Of a stretch of DNA of 64,000 bases, positions 30,567 through 38,758 are shown piece by piece; within the stretch, counting starts at the first letter, position 1, and the number at the start of each line of letters is the position of its first letter. Source of the stretch: Pseudomonas sp. MRSN 12121 (GTDB taxonomy: Bacteria > Pseudomonadota > Gammaproteobacteria > Pseudomonadales > Pseudomonadaceae). Location: assembly GCF_000931465.1 (NCBI RefSeq), contig NZ_CP010892.1:3991388-4055387 (forward strand). The letters run 5' to 3'. The notes below the pieces were generated by a model, which did not search any database, was not told where the DNA came from, and saw nothing but the letters and a program-made list of their open reading frames with translations. The translations under genes and the position numbers were made by a program.

Positions 30567-30983
30567 ATGAATGCCCCCGCCCACTGGAACCCCTACGCCG
30601 CCCAGTGCCCGACCCGTTGCGTGCTGGACCGGATCGCCGACAAGTGGACGGTGCTGATCCTCGGCCTGCTGCAGCAACGGACCTGGCGCTTCAACGCCCT
30701 GCTCCGGCAGATCGAGGGTCTGTCGCAAAAGGTCCTGTCGCAGGCCCTCAAGCGCCTGGAGCGCGACGGGCTGGTCAGCCGCACGGTGTTCGCCACGGTG
30801 CCGGTCACCGTCGAATACGCGCTGACGCCGCTGGGCACCACCCTGTCGCAATCCCTGCGCGTGCTGATCGACTGGTCGGAGGCCAATATCGAAGCGATCA
30901 CCGCGGCGCAACGGGCCTACGACGCCAACCTGGGAAAAACCGCCGCGGGCGCGCAGGCTGGCGAAACCGCCGACGCTCGCTGA
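30567..30983 (+). CDS. HxlR-family transcriptional regulator
   Basis: The protein has 138 residues. Cys14/Cys18 precede the winged helix (CPTRCVLDRIADKWTVLILG), then RFNALLRQIEGLSQKVLSQA as recognition helix and YALTPLGTTL wing. HxlR proteins such as QorR or YodB sense electrophiles via Cys near the N-terminus. Divergent position to the WrbA-like gene (168-base interval) suggests it represses that gene and the alcohol dehydrogenase. Confidence 0.92.
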   Translation: MNAPAHWNPYAAQCPTRCVLDRIADKWTVLILGLLQQRTWRFNALLRQIEGLSQKVLSQALKRLERDGLVSRTVFATVPVTVEYALTPLGTTLSQSLRVLIDWSEANIEAITAAQRAYDANLGKTAAGAQAGETADAR

Positions 30984-31135
30984 GCGCTACGCCCAAGCAA
31001 CGGCGCCCGCGCGGCAAACAGCCAGCGGCGCCGTCGCGCATGTCTCTTTCAGAGCAATTCCCTGCGCATTCGGACAGGCGCGCCGGCGCCGCCTGCTGCA
31101 GAATCGCCCTCTGACCTGAACCGGTGTCCCGCCCC

Positions 31136-32638
31136 ATGACCCTGCTGAACAAGGCGCTGAGCGAGCAAAGCTTCGTCTGCATCCTGGAATTCGTGCCCAA
31201 GCCCGACGCCCGGCGGTTCGCCGCCGTCGAAGCGCTCATGGCCCGCTCGCAACTGTGCGACTGGCCCTTGACCCTGGCCATCGCCGACCGCGTCGGCAAC
31301 CCGCTGGAGATGTCGCCGCTGGAGGCCTTTCGCAGTCTCGGGCAGCCCGTTCCGGCGCTGCTGCATTTTTCCGGCAAGGACCGCGAACGCCAGGACCTGC
31401 TCGCGCAACTGCCGCTGATGGACGCGGCCGGGGTGCAGCAACTCCTGTTGCTCACCGGCGACCGTCTGTCCGGCCATCGGCCCGGCCAGCGCCCGGTGCG
31501 CTACCTGGAATCGGTCGCCGCCCTGCAGAGCGTGCGCCAGGCCCGCCCCCATTGGTGGCTGGCGGCCGCGCTGAACCCCTTCAAGTACCGCGAGGAAGAA
31601 GGCGGCGCGCAGTATTTCAAGGCCGAGAAGAAGCTCGCGGCCGGCGCCGACTGTTTCATGCTGCAACTGGGCTTCGACGCGCAAAAACACCTCGAAGCCA
31701 TCGCCTGGATGAACCGCCAGCCCAACCCCAAGCCGCTGATCGCCTGCATCCTGGCCCTGACCCAGGGCCGCGCGAGGATGCTCGACCAGGTGGCGGGCGT
31801 GGTGGTCACGCCCTCCATGCGCGCCCTGGTGGACGCCGAGGCGGCCGTCTCCAAGCACTACGCCCGGGAACGCAGCATCGAGCGCCTGGCCCTGCAAGCG
31901 ATCGGCCTGAAACTGATGGGCTACGCCGGCATCAACCTGTCGGGCATCCATGACCTGGACCAATTGCTCGCGCTGGAACAGGCCATCAATGCCTGGCAGC
32001 CTCGCGTACCGTCGCTGGAGCAGTGGCGCGCGGCCTGGGACGCCGCCTGGCGGATGCCCGGGCTGGGCCCGGTGAGCTTCCACCCGGTCGAAGCGAACTG
32101 GCAGCTGGGGGAGTCCCGGGTCGGCGCTTCGCCCAGGGAACGAGCGCGCTATCACCTGCTCCACGGCATGCACTCGCTGCTGTTCGACCGCAGCACCTGG
32201 ACCAGCCGCGCCTTCGGCTGGGCGGTGCGCCGCCCCCTGTGGTCGAGCACAACCGGCGCGCTCTGGCTGCATCGCCTGGAACGCGGCCTGAAACGGCCCC
32301 TGCTGGGCTGCGACACCTGCGGCAGCTGCCGCCTCGAAGACACCCTCTACATCTGCCCCGAGACCTGCCCCAAGGGGCTGGCCAACGGCCCCTGCGGCGG
32401 CACCTCGCTCAACCGCTGCGAGTTCGGCGACCGCGAATGCATCCACAGCGTCAAGTACCGCACCGCCAAGGCGGTGGGCCAGAGCGCAGTGCTCAGCCAG
32501 CGCCTGATTCCCTGCGTGGAGGTCGGCAACCGCCATCGCAGCTCCTGGCCGCGCTGGTTCGACAACCCGCCGTCAACAGCACAGGCGCCACGGCATGAGC
32601 GTGACAATGCCGGCACCGTGGCGGTTTCCAAGGACTGA
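31136..32638 (+). CDS. Methylenetetrahydrofolate reductase-like protein with C-terminal zinc domain
   Basis: The protein has 500 residues from ATG 31136 (a GTG at 31124 is possible). The first 300 residues form a TIM-barrel of the MTHFR family (VCILEFVPKPDARR; GVQQLLLLTGDRLSG; ADCFMLQLGFDAQKH). The C-terminal part has a Cys-rich MTHFR_C motif (CDTCGSCRLEDTLYICPETC, then CPKGLANGPCGG and CEFGDRECIH) that probably binds zinc or an Fe-S cluster. Such proteins differ from MetF and are linked to one-carbon demethylation pathways. No obvious corrinoid or demethylase partner is nearby, so the physiological role is open. Confidence 0.85.
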   Translation: MTLLNKALSEQSFVCILEFVPKPDARRFAAVEALMARSQLCDWPLTLAIADRVGNPLEMSPLEAFRSLGQPVPALLHFSGKDRERQDLLAQLPLMDAAGVQQLLLLTGDRLSGHRPGQRPVRYLESVAALQSVRQARPHWWLAAALNPFKYREEEGGAQYFKAEKKLAAGADCFMLQLGFDAQKHLEAIAWMNRQPNPKPLIACILALTQGRARMLDQVAGVVVTPSMRALVDAEAAVSKHYARERSIERLALQAIGLKLMGYAGINLSGIHDLDQLLALEQAINAWQPRVPSLEQWRAAWDAAWRMPGLGPVSFHPVEANWQLGESRVGASPRERARYHLLHGMHSLLFDRSTWTSRAFGWAVRRPLWSSTTGALWLHRLERGLKRPLLGCDTCGSCRLEDTLYICPETCPKGLANGPCGGTSLNRCEFGDRECIHSVKYRTAKAVGQSAVLSQRLIPCVEVGNRHRSSWPRWFDNPPSTAQAPRHERDNAGTVAVSKD

Positions 32639-32717
32639 CGAAGGCGCCAGCTCAAGCGCCAAATGAAAGGGACACTTCCAGCCTTAAACAGGATGAGTCT
32701 GATTTACGCCAAACATT

Positions 32718-32747
32718 AGGCGGAGCAAGACTGTTCGCCCTTTTTTT
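32718..32747 (+). terminator. Probable intrinsic terminator upstream of the bacteriocin cassette
   Basis: An imperfect stem (GGCGGAGCA/TGTTCGCC) is followed by a T7 run. It ends the MTHFR-like transcript, so the downstream cassette needs its own promoter between about 32748 and 32821, or attenuated read-through. Confidence 0.55.
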
Positions 32748-32821
32748 GGCCGGATCGACATGCATCGCTCATTCCTTTACGGGATCCTCGCCGGTCCCTG
32801 CGCGAAACACCGGGCAGCTGC

Positions 32822-34078
32822 ATGAGCGGTACGCTTTACCGCCAGGAGGCGCTGCACGCGAATCGGCGCAGCACCCTGGGCGGCGTCGCGCTGTATGTCG
32901 GCGTACATCACCGGTTACTGGCCGCGGCCGCGCTGCTGTTCGTCGTAAGTGTGGCGATGTTTCTCTACAACGGCAGCTATACCGCCCGGGAACGCGCCAC
33001 CGGCGACCTGTTGCCGGAACAAGGCGTGCTGAACGTCGTGCCTGCGACCGCAGGTGTGGTGACCCATGTCTTCGTGCAGGACGGCCAGCAGGTCGAGCGC
33101 GACGCGCCCTTGCTTGCAGTATCCACTGAAGTTGCCACCGAACTGGGTGAAACCCGCGCGCTCATCGCCCGTCGCCTGCGCCAGCAACGGGCAACCCTGG
33201 AACTCGACCTGGGCGCCCAATCGGCGCTCGCCCTGGGCGTGGTCCACGAGTTGCAGGCACGCATCGCCTTGCTCGAAGGGCAACGGCTTGAAGCCACTCA
33301 CGAGATTGCCCAGCGCCGCCAGCAGGCCGATCTGGCACGGGAAAAGCTCGCCCGCTGGCGTACCTTGCGCGACAAGGGATTTGTCTCGGACGGCCGGCTC
33401 GCCGACGAGCAAGCCACGGTACTCGAGGCGCAAGTCCGGGTTCGGGAAGCCACCAGCCGCCGGCTCGAGGTCGAGCAGAAACTGGCCAGCGCCCGTCAGC
33501 AACTGAGAGAGGCGCCCATCGCGGCCGATCTGCGACAGCGCGATATCGAACGCCAGCTCAACCAGCTCAACCAGCAGATCGCCGCCAACCAGGAGCAGCG
33601 CGAAACCCTGCTGCGCGCCCCGCAGTCCGGCACTGTCGCCGCGCTGCTGGCCATTCCCGGGCGCGCCGTCGCCAGTGGCGAGACGCTGGTCGCCTTGCTG
33701 CCCAAAGACTCGCAGCTGCAAGCGCGGTTGTTCGTCCCGAGCCGGGCGATCGGCTTTGTCCGCGAAGGCGATCGGGTCGTGCTCCGCTACCAGGCTTATC
33801 CCTTCCAGAAATTCGGCCTGCAGTACGGCCGGGTGATCGACGTCTCCCGTACTGCGCTGTCTGCGCGCGATGTCGCAGCGCTTACCGGCAATCCTGCGGT
33901 GCAGGGCCAGCATTACCGGGTCATCGTCGCCCCCGACCGGCAGGACATCGACGCTTACGGACGCAGCGAGCGCCTGCGGGCGGGCATGGCGGTCGACGCC
34001 GACATCCTGCTGGAGCGGCGACGCCTGGTCGAATGGCTGTTCGAACCGCTGTACGCCATCGGCCGCCTTGCCCAATGA
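32822..34078 (+). CDS. HlyD/CvaA-type membrane fusion protein of bacteriocin export
   Basis: The protein has 418 residues. A short cytoplasmic N-terminus (MSGTLYRQEALHANRRSTLG) precedes a single transmembrane helix at about 32-50, a lipoyl-like half motif (NVVPATAGVVTHVFVQDGQQ), a long coiled coil (about 105-255), the second lipoyl half (LLRAPQSGTVAALLAIPGRA) and a beta-barrel domain with VLRYQAYPFQKFGLQYG, a hallmark of CvaA/HlyD-type secretion proteins. It bridges the ABC transporter and an outer-membrane TolC channel, which is not encoded here. It is the first gene of the three-gene cassette. Confidence 0.92.
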   Translation: MSGTLYRQEALHANRRSTLGGVALYVGVHHRLLAAAALLFVVSVAMFLYNGSYTARERATGDLLPEQGVLNVVPATAGVVTHVFVQDGQQVERDAPLLAVSTEVATELGETRALIARRLRQQRATLELDLGAQSALALGVVHELQARIALLEGQRLEATHEIAQRRQQADLAREKLARWRTLRDKGFVSDGRLADEQATVLEAQVRVREATSRRLEVEQKLASARQQLREAPIAADLRQRDIERQLNQLNQQIAANQEQRETLLRAPQSGTVAALLAIPGRAVASGETLVALLPKDSQLQARLFVPSRAIGFVREGDRVVLRYQAYPFQKFGLQYGRVIDVSRTALSARDVAALTGNPAVQGQHYRVIVAPDRQDIDAYGRSERLRAGMAVDADILLERRRLVEWLFEPLYAIGRLAQ

Positions 34079-34124
34079 AGCCAGCCCCGCACCCAACGTC
34101 CTGCCCACGCACAGGAAGCCCGCC

Positions 34125-36350
34125 ATGATGAAGCTTCTCGACAAGCTGCCTGGCGTCGGGCGCAAACGCCTGCCGCTGATACTGCAAGCCCAGATGGCGG
34201 AATGTGGCCTCGCCTGCCTGGCCATGATTGCCTGCTATCACGGGCACGACACCGACCTTGCCGGGCTGCGGCGCCGCTTCATGCCGTCGGTGCGCGGCGC
34301 CAGCCTGAACGACCTCGTCGCTCATGCCGCTCAGCTGGGCCTGGGTGCCCGGGCATTGCGCCTCGAACTCGATGAGCTGAGGCATTTGTCGCTGCCGTGC
34401 ATGCTCCATTGGGAGATGAATCACTTCGTCGTCCTCAAGCAAGTCGCCCGTGACCATGTGGTGGTGCACGATCCGGCGCGCGGCCTGCGACGCCTGACAT
34501 TCGCCCAGCTCTCCCCCTGCTTCACCGGCATCGCCCTGGAGCTGCACCCGGTGGCGTCGTTCGCACCGGTGGGCGACAAACCCGTCCTTTCCCTGGGCAG
34601 ACTGATAGGCCAGGTGAGCCGCATCGGGCAGGCCCTGGCCTTGATGCTCGCCCTGTCGCTGGCGATCGAAATGGCCGGCATCCTGACCCCGCTCTATCTG
34701 CAATGGGTAGTCGACCAGGTGCTGGTCTCGGCGGATATCGATCTGCTGTCGCTGCTGGCGCTCGGTTTCCTGCTGCTCACGCTGTTTCACAATCTGTTCG
34801 ACGGGTTGCGCGCCTGGGCCCTCAGCAGCTTCTCCAGCCAATTGAACGTGCAATGGAGCACGGCGGTGTTCGCCCATCTGCTGAGACTACCGATCGGCTA
34901 CTTCGAACAACGCCATGTCGGTGATGTGGTCTCGCGCTTCAATGCGGTCCACGAGATCCAGCACACCCTCACCTCGCGCTTCGTCGGCACGCTGCTCGAT
35001 GGCCTCCTCGCCGTGGTCACCCTGGCGGTGCTGTTCGCTTATGAAGCGACGCTGGCCGGGTGGATCCTGGCCTCCTTCTGCGCCTACGCCCTGGTGCGCT
35101 ACCTGGCGTTCCGCCCGCTGCGCAACGCGCAGGAAGAACATCTGGTGCATGCCGCGCGCGCCGAGACCCTGCTGCTGGAGTCAATCCGTGGCGCCCGCGC
35201 GCTGAAAATCGCCAACCAGCAGGAGCCACGCACCCACGCCTACGCCAACGCGGTCGTCGATGCGGCGAACCGCCAGGTCAGGGTCCAGCGCCTGTCGATC
35301 TGCTTTTCCTCGTTCCAGCACCTGCTGATCGGCGTGTCGCGGGTCGTGCTGATCTGGGCCGCAGCGCGCCAGGTGCTCGATGGCGGGTTCAGCGCCGGCA
35401 TGCTGATGGCCTTCATCAGCTATGCCGACCAGTTCATGACCCGTGCCTCGGGCCTGATCGATGCGCTGATCGAGATCCGCATACTGCGCCTGCATGGCGA
35501 ACGTCTCGCCGACATCGTACTGAGCGAAGTCGAAGCGCAGAGCGGTGCCGGTCCTGCCCCAGTGGCCCCCCGTACCGAGCCGGCCCCTGGGATAGAAGTG
35601 CGTGGAGTGCGCTACCGCTACGCCGACAGCCAGCCCTGGATACTCGACGGCTGCGGATTTGCCGTTGCCCCCGGTGAATCGCTGGCGCTGGTCGGCGCCT
35701 CGGGGCAAGGCAAGTCCACCTTGACCAAGCTGCTGCTGGGGCTGGTATCGCCGCAGGAAGGCTGCGTGCTGGTCGACGGCGTCGACCTGCGGACCATTGG
35801 CCCGCGTGCCTACCGAGACAGGATCGCGTGCGTCATGCAGGACGACATCCTCTTCGCCGGCACGATCGAGGACAACATCAGCTTCTTCGCCGCGGAACCG
35901 GACCGCGCCCGCATCGAAGAAGTGGCACGGCTGGCGCAGATCCACCACGACATCGGCGCGATGCCGATGGGCTACCAGACCCTGGTCGGCGATATGGGCG
36001 ATGCCTTGTCCGGCGGCCAGCGGCAACGGGTGCTGCTGGCGCGCGCGTTGTACCGGCGACCGTCGATCCTGGTATTGGACGAGGCGACCAGCCATCTGGA
36101 TATCGACTGCGAACGGCGGGTCAACGCGGCCATCGCCGAATTGCCGATCACCCGGATCATCGTCGCGCACCGCGCGGAAACCATCTTGAGCGCGGATCGC
36201 GTGATCGAAATCGAAGGCGGCCAGGCGCGCGAGGTCGTCGACGCGTCAGCCAGCCTGCGCAGCCACAAGGCCTGCGACCCCATTCGGCCGGATTGGCCGG
36301 CCGAAGCGGACGTGCCGGCAGACGGCCGGCACGCCACACCCAAGGAGTAA
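34125..36350 (+). CDS. Peptidase-containing ABC exporter (C39 PCAT) for double-glycine peptides
   Basis: The protein has 741 residues, starting at ATG 34125 after AGGAAG. The N-terminal C39 peptidase has Cys27 (QAQMAECGLACLAMIACYHG), His100 (MNHFVVLKQ) and Asp116 (VHDPARG), the catalytic triad that cuts after Gly-Gly. About six transmembrane helices span 160-450. The ATPase domain has Walker A GASGQGKST near 524, LSGGQRQR near 628 and Walker B ILVLDEATS near 648. It resembles CvaB. It cleaves the leader and exports the peptide encoded 5 bases after its stop codon. Confidence 0.96.
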   Translation: MMKLLDKLPGVGRKRLPLILQAQMAECGLACLAMIACYHGHDTDLAGLRRRFMPSVRGASLNDLVAHAAQLGLGARALRLELDELRHLSLPCMLHWEMNHFVVLKQVARDHVVVHDPARGLRRLTFAQLSPCFTGIALELHPVASFAPVGDKPVLSLGRLIGQVSRIGQALALMLALSLAIEMAGILTPLYLQWVVDQVLVSADIDLLSLLALGFLLLTLFHNLFDGLRAWALSSFSSQLNVQWSTAVFAHLLRLPIGYFEQRHVGDVVSRFNAVHEIQHTLTSRFVGTLLDGLLAVVTLAVLFAYEATLAGWILASFCAYALVRYLAFRPLRNAQEEHLVHAARAETLLLESIRGARALKIANQQEPRTHAYANAVVDAANRQVRVQRLSICFSSFQHLLIGVSRVVLIWAAARQVLDGGFSAGMLMAFISYADQFMTRASGLIDALIEIRILRLHGERLADIVLSEVEAQSGAGPAPVAPRTEPAPGIEVRGVRYRYADSQPWILDGCGFAVAPGESLALVGASGQGKSTLTKLLLGLVSPQEGCVLVDGVDLRTIGPRAYRDRIACVMQDDILFAGTIEDNISFFAAEPDRARIEEVARLAQIHHDIGAMPMGYQTLVGDMGDALSGGQRQRVLLARALYRRPSILVLDEATSHLDIDCERRVNAAIAELPITRIIVAHRAETILSADRVIEIEGGQAREVVDASASLRSHKACDPIRPDWPAEADVPADGRHATPKE

Positions 36351-36355
36351 TCTCT

Positions 36356-36562
36356 ATGCGCACGCTCACTCAAGAGGAAATGACCGTGGTCACCGGTGGT
36401 GGCTTCAACGGCATGAGCAATATCAGCGGCAACACCGGCAACGGCAAAGGCAATGGCTCGGTGGGTATCGGCCTGAACATTCCCGGCACCAGCACCGGCA
36501 CCGGTAAAGGCGGCCAGGGAACCGGCAGCAATATCGGTGGCAAGTCGTCGGGCATCAAGTAA
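36356..36562 (+). CDS. Double-glycine-leader bacteriocin/microcin precursor, 68 aa
   Basis: The ATG at 36356 follows CAAGGAG with 9-base spacing. The first 15 residues, MRTLTQEEMTVVTGG, are a textbook double-glycine leader with the conserved Leu4, Glu7-Glu8, Met9 and Val12 positions before the C39 cleavage site. The predicted 53-residue core has 19 Gly, 7 Asn, 7 Ser, 5 Thr, 4 Lys, no Cys and no acidic residue, so it is cationic and unlikely to be disulfide-bonded or lanthionine-modified. No immunity gene is apparent. It probably encodes a class II microcin-like antibacterial or signalling peptide; I do not recognise the core. Confidence 0.85.
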   Translation: MRTLTQEEMTVVTGGGFNGMSNISGNTGNGKGNGSVGIGLNIPGTSTGTGKGGQGTGSNIGGKSSGIK

Positions 36563-36644
36563 CGCGCCCAATCGCCAATCATAAAAAACGGCAACGGCCC
36601 GGCAGCCAACGGGTTGAACCCCCTGGCTGTCGCGGCTGGCAACA

Positions 36645-36674
36645 CTTGCCAGATACCCCCGGGTACCTGGCAAG
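36645..36674. repeat. Long inverted repeat after the bacteriocin gene
   Basis: There are 14-base arms with one mismatch around a 2-base centre (CTTGCCAGATACCC and GGGTACCTGGCAAG). Without a T tract it is not a classical terminator, but it could stabilise the 3' end of the bacteriocin message. Confidence 0.6.
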
Positions 36675-36771
36675 CCTGATCAGGACCACGACTCGATCTG
36701 CGGGCAAAGACCAAAGCGGATCGACCTGTAGCTCCCCTCTCTCGCCTGCACTGCCATTCCCCTGCCGGCAA

Positions 36772-36840
36772 AGCCCGCGAGGCGCTGGCGATCGGCCTGG
36801 TCAAGAAGGTCGTGACCAAGGGCTGCGCCCTGGAGCGCAG
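36772..36840 (+). pseudogene. Relic of an enoyl-CoA hydratase/isomerase gene
   Basis: A short plus-strand frame reads AGKAREALAIGLVKKVV followed by a tail containing ALE. The pattern AREALAIGLV-x-x-VV is the well-conserved helix of the crotonase superfamily. No start, no remainder of the domain and no matching gene are nearby, so this looks like a fragment left by rearrangement. The call rests on about 20 residues only. Confidence 0.4.
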
Positions 36841-36846
36841 CAGCGC

Positions 36847-38046
36847 CTACGCCAGGCAGTTATCGACATTCCAGCCATACAGCCATTGCACCGCCTCGTA
36901 GAACTGCGCCTGGCTGCGCCCCTGCCACAGGCTGTTGCGCACGCTGCGCTCGACGCCCTGGGCGTGGTAGAGCCGGCCCATTTCCCGGGTCGACCAGACC
37001 ACCCGCGCGGTCCGCGGGATCCGCACCGACTCGTACAACCGGAACGCCGCCTGCAGGTCGTGACCGCAGGCCTTGACCGCTTCGCCCAGGGTCACCGCGT
37101 CCTCCAGGGCCATGCAGGCGCCCTGGGCCAGGTACTGGCTCATCGGGTGGGCCGCGTCGCCGAGCAGCGTCGCGTGGCCCTGGCCCCAGCGCTCCACCGG
37201 CTCGCGGTCGGCGGTGGCCCAGCGGCGCCAGGAATCGGGAGTGTCCAGCAGCCGGGCCGGGCTCGGATGGATGCCCTGGAAGTAGGACAGCACTTCTTCC
37301 TTGCTGCCATCGCGCACGCCCCACTCTTCCGGCTCGCGGCTATGGAAGGTGACCACCAGGTTGTACTGCTGGCCGCCGCGCAGCGGGTAATGCACCAGGT
37401 GGCACCGCGGGCCGGCCCACAGCACCGGGGCGTTGACCCGCAGCTCTTCGGGCATCTGCCGTTGATCCACCACCGCGCGGTACACCACATGCCCGGTGAC
37501 CCGCGGCGCATCGCCCAGCAGGTGGTCGCGCACCACCGACTTGACCCCGTCGCAGCCGACCACCGCGTCCGCCTCGTAGCGCTGGCCCTGCTGGTCGACC
37601 AGCACCACGCGCGATCCTTGCAGGTCCATGTGGCTGATCCGGGTCGAGGTCTTGAAGCTGATCAGCGGGTCCTGCTCCACCGCCTCGAGGATCGAGCGGT
37701 GGATGTCGGCGCGGTGAATCACCCCGTAGGGGTTGCCGAAACGTCGCTGGAACGCTGCGCCGACGTCGATGCGCAGCACCTCGCTGGCATCCACCGCATC
37801 CATCATCACGATGTGGTCGGTGTACACCGAACGCCGCCGCGCCGCCTCGCCGGCGCCCAGGGCATCCAGCGCGGCATAGGCGTTGGGCCCGAGCTGGATG
37901 CCGGCGCCGATCTCGCCGATCTGCGCGGCCTGCTCCAGCAGTTGCACGCGGATCCCCTGGCGCGTCAGGGCCAGCGCCGCGGCCAGGCCGCCGATGCCGC
38001 CGCCGACGATGATGATTTCTTGTTGTTGTTTTTTAGCGTGGTTCAT
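36847..38046 (-). CDS. 3-hydroxybenzoate 6-hydroxylase, FAD-dependent monooxygenase
   Basis: The protein has 399 residues. The FAD-binding GxGxxG motif is VGGGIGGLAAALAL near residue 14, the DG motif is VVGCDGVKSVVR near 165, and the second FAD motif is LLGDAAHPMSQYLAQGACMA near 290. It closely follows the 3HB6H/salicylate hydroxylase family. With gentisate dioxygenase, isomerase and hydrolase upstream in the same operon, hydroxylation of 3-hydroxybenzoate to gentisate with NADH is the most likely reaction. It is the last gene of the operon. Confidence 0.9.
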   Translation of the reverse strand: MNHAKKQQQEIIIVGGGIGGLAAALALTRQGIRVQLLEQAAQIGEIGAGIQLGPNAYAALDALGAGEAARRRSVYTDHIVMMDAVDASEVLRIDVGAAFQRRFGNPYGVIHRADIHRSILEAVEQDPLISFKTSTRISHMDLQGSRVVLVDQQGQRYEADAVVGCDGVKSVVRDHLLGDAPRVTGHVVYRAVVDQRQMPEELRVNAPVLWAGPRCHLVHYPLRGGQQYNLVVTFHSREPEEWGVRDGSKEEVLSYFQGIHPSPARLLDTPDSWRRWATADREPVERWGQGHATLLGDAAHPMSQYLAQGACMALEDAVTLGEAVKACGHDLQAAFRLYESVRIPRTARVVWSTREMGRLYHAQGVERSVRNSLWQGRSQAQFYEAVQWLYGWNVDNCLA

Positions 38047-38086
38047 TGCTGCTACCTCTGTGGAACGATGCGCTCGGGAAGAGCAA

Positions 38087-38728
38087 TCAGGGGATGTAGT
38101 CCGGTTGCCGGTCCGGGGCGGCCTGCTGGAACGCCGGCTGCGCCAGGCAGTGCCGGTAGATCGCCAGGGTCAGCTCGCAGCGCTCCAGGTCGCAGCCCAT
38201 GCGCAGCGCATTGGCCACCTGGGGCACCAGGCAGCAGTCGGCCAGGGTCGGCTGCTCGCCAAAGCAGAACGAGCCGTGGCCATGGCGTTGCAACAGGCTC
38301 TCCAGGGCCTCGATGCCTTGTTCCGCCCAGTGGCGGTACCACTGGTTCTTCTGCTCGACGCTCACCCCGAGCCGGTCGTGCAGATAGGCCAGCACCCGCA
38401 GGTTGTTGATCGGGTGGATGTCGCAGCCGATCAGCTGGGCGACTTCCAGCACCCGCGCCCGCGCCAGCGGCTCGCGGGGAATCAGGCGCACCGCGGGATG
38501 CAACTGGTCCAGGTAGTCGATGATCGCCAGCGACTGGCCGAGGCTGACCCCGTCGTCCGTCACCAGCAGCGGCACGCTGGCGCTGGGGTTGAGCGCGCGG
38601 TACTGCGCCGAGCGCTGCTCGCCGCCGCGCAGGTTGACCGGCACGCAATCGAACGCCAGGCCCTTGAGCGCCAGGGCGATACGTACCCGATACGACGTCG
38701 AACTGTTGAAGAAACTGTAAAGCTGCAT
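38087..38728 (-). CDS. Maleylpyruvate isomerase (zeta-class GST)
   Basis: The protein has 213 residues. The N-terminus LYSFFNSSTSYRVRIALALK carries the SSTSYRVRIAL glutathione-binding motif of zeta-class GSTs, with QSLAIIDYLDQLHP as the second site. The family includes maleylacetoacetate and maleylpyruvate isomerases. In this operon the substrate should be maleylpyruvate, the product of gentisate cleavage, which becomes fumarylpyruvate. It lies between the transporter and hydroxylase genes with short gaps. Confidence 0.92.
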   Translation of the reverse strand: MQLYSFFNSSTSYRVRIALALKGLAFDCVPVNLRGGEQRSAQYRALNPSASVPLLVTDDGVSLGQSLAIIDYLDQLHPAVRLIPREPLARARVLEVAQLIGCDIHPINNLRVLAYLHDRLGVSVEQKNQWYRHWAEQGIEALESLLQRHGHGSFCFGEQPTLADCCLVPQVANALRMGCDLERCELTLAIYRHCLAQPAFQQAAPDRQPDYIP

Positions 38729-38758
38729 GGTTGCGCTCCTGGCACATCGAACGGGAAA

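Noticed and set aside
35828..36562. 244-codon ORF ending at the bacteriocin stop codon
   Set aside because: Its first 170 codons run out of frame through the ABC transporter. The real start is the ATG at 36356 with a good ribosome site and a canonical leader.
36370..36819. 149-codon minus-strand ORF over the microcin gene, proposed as immunity protein
   Set aside because: The Pro/Leu-rich text is the antisense of a Gly-rich gene and extends into the hydratase relic. No start signal is evident.
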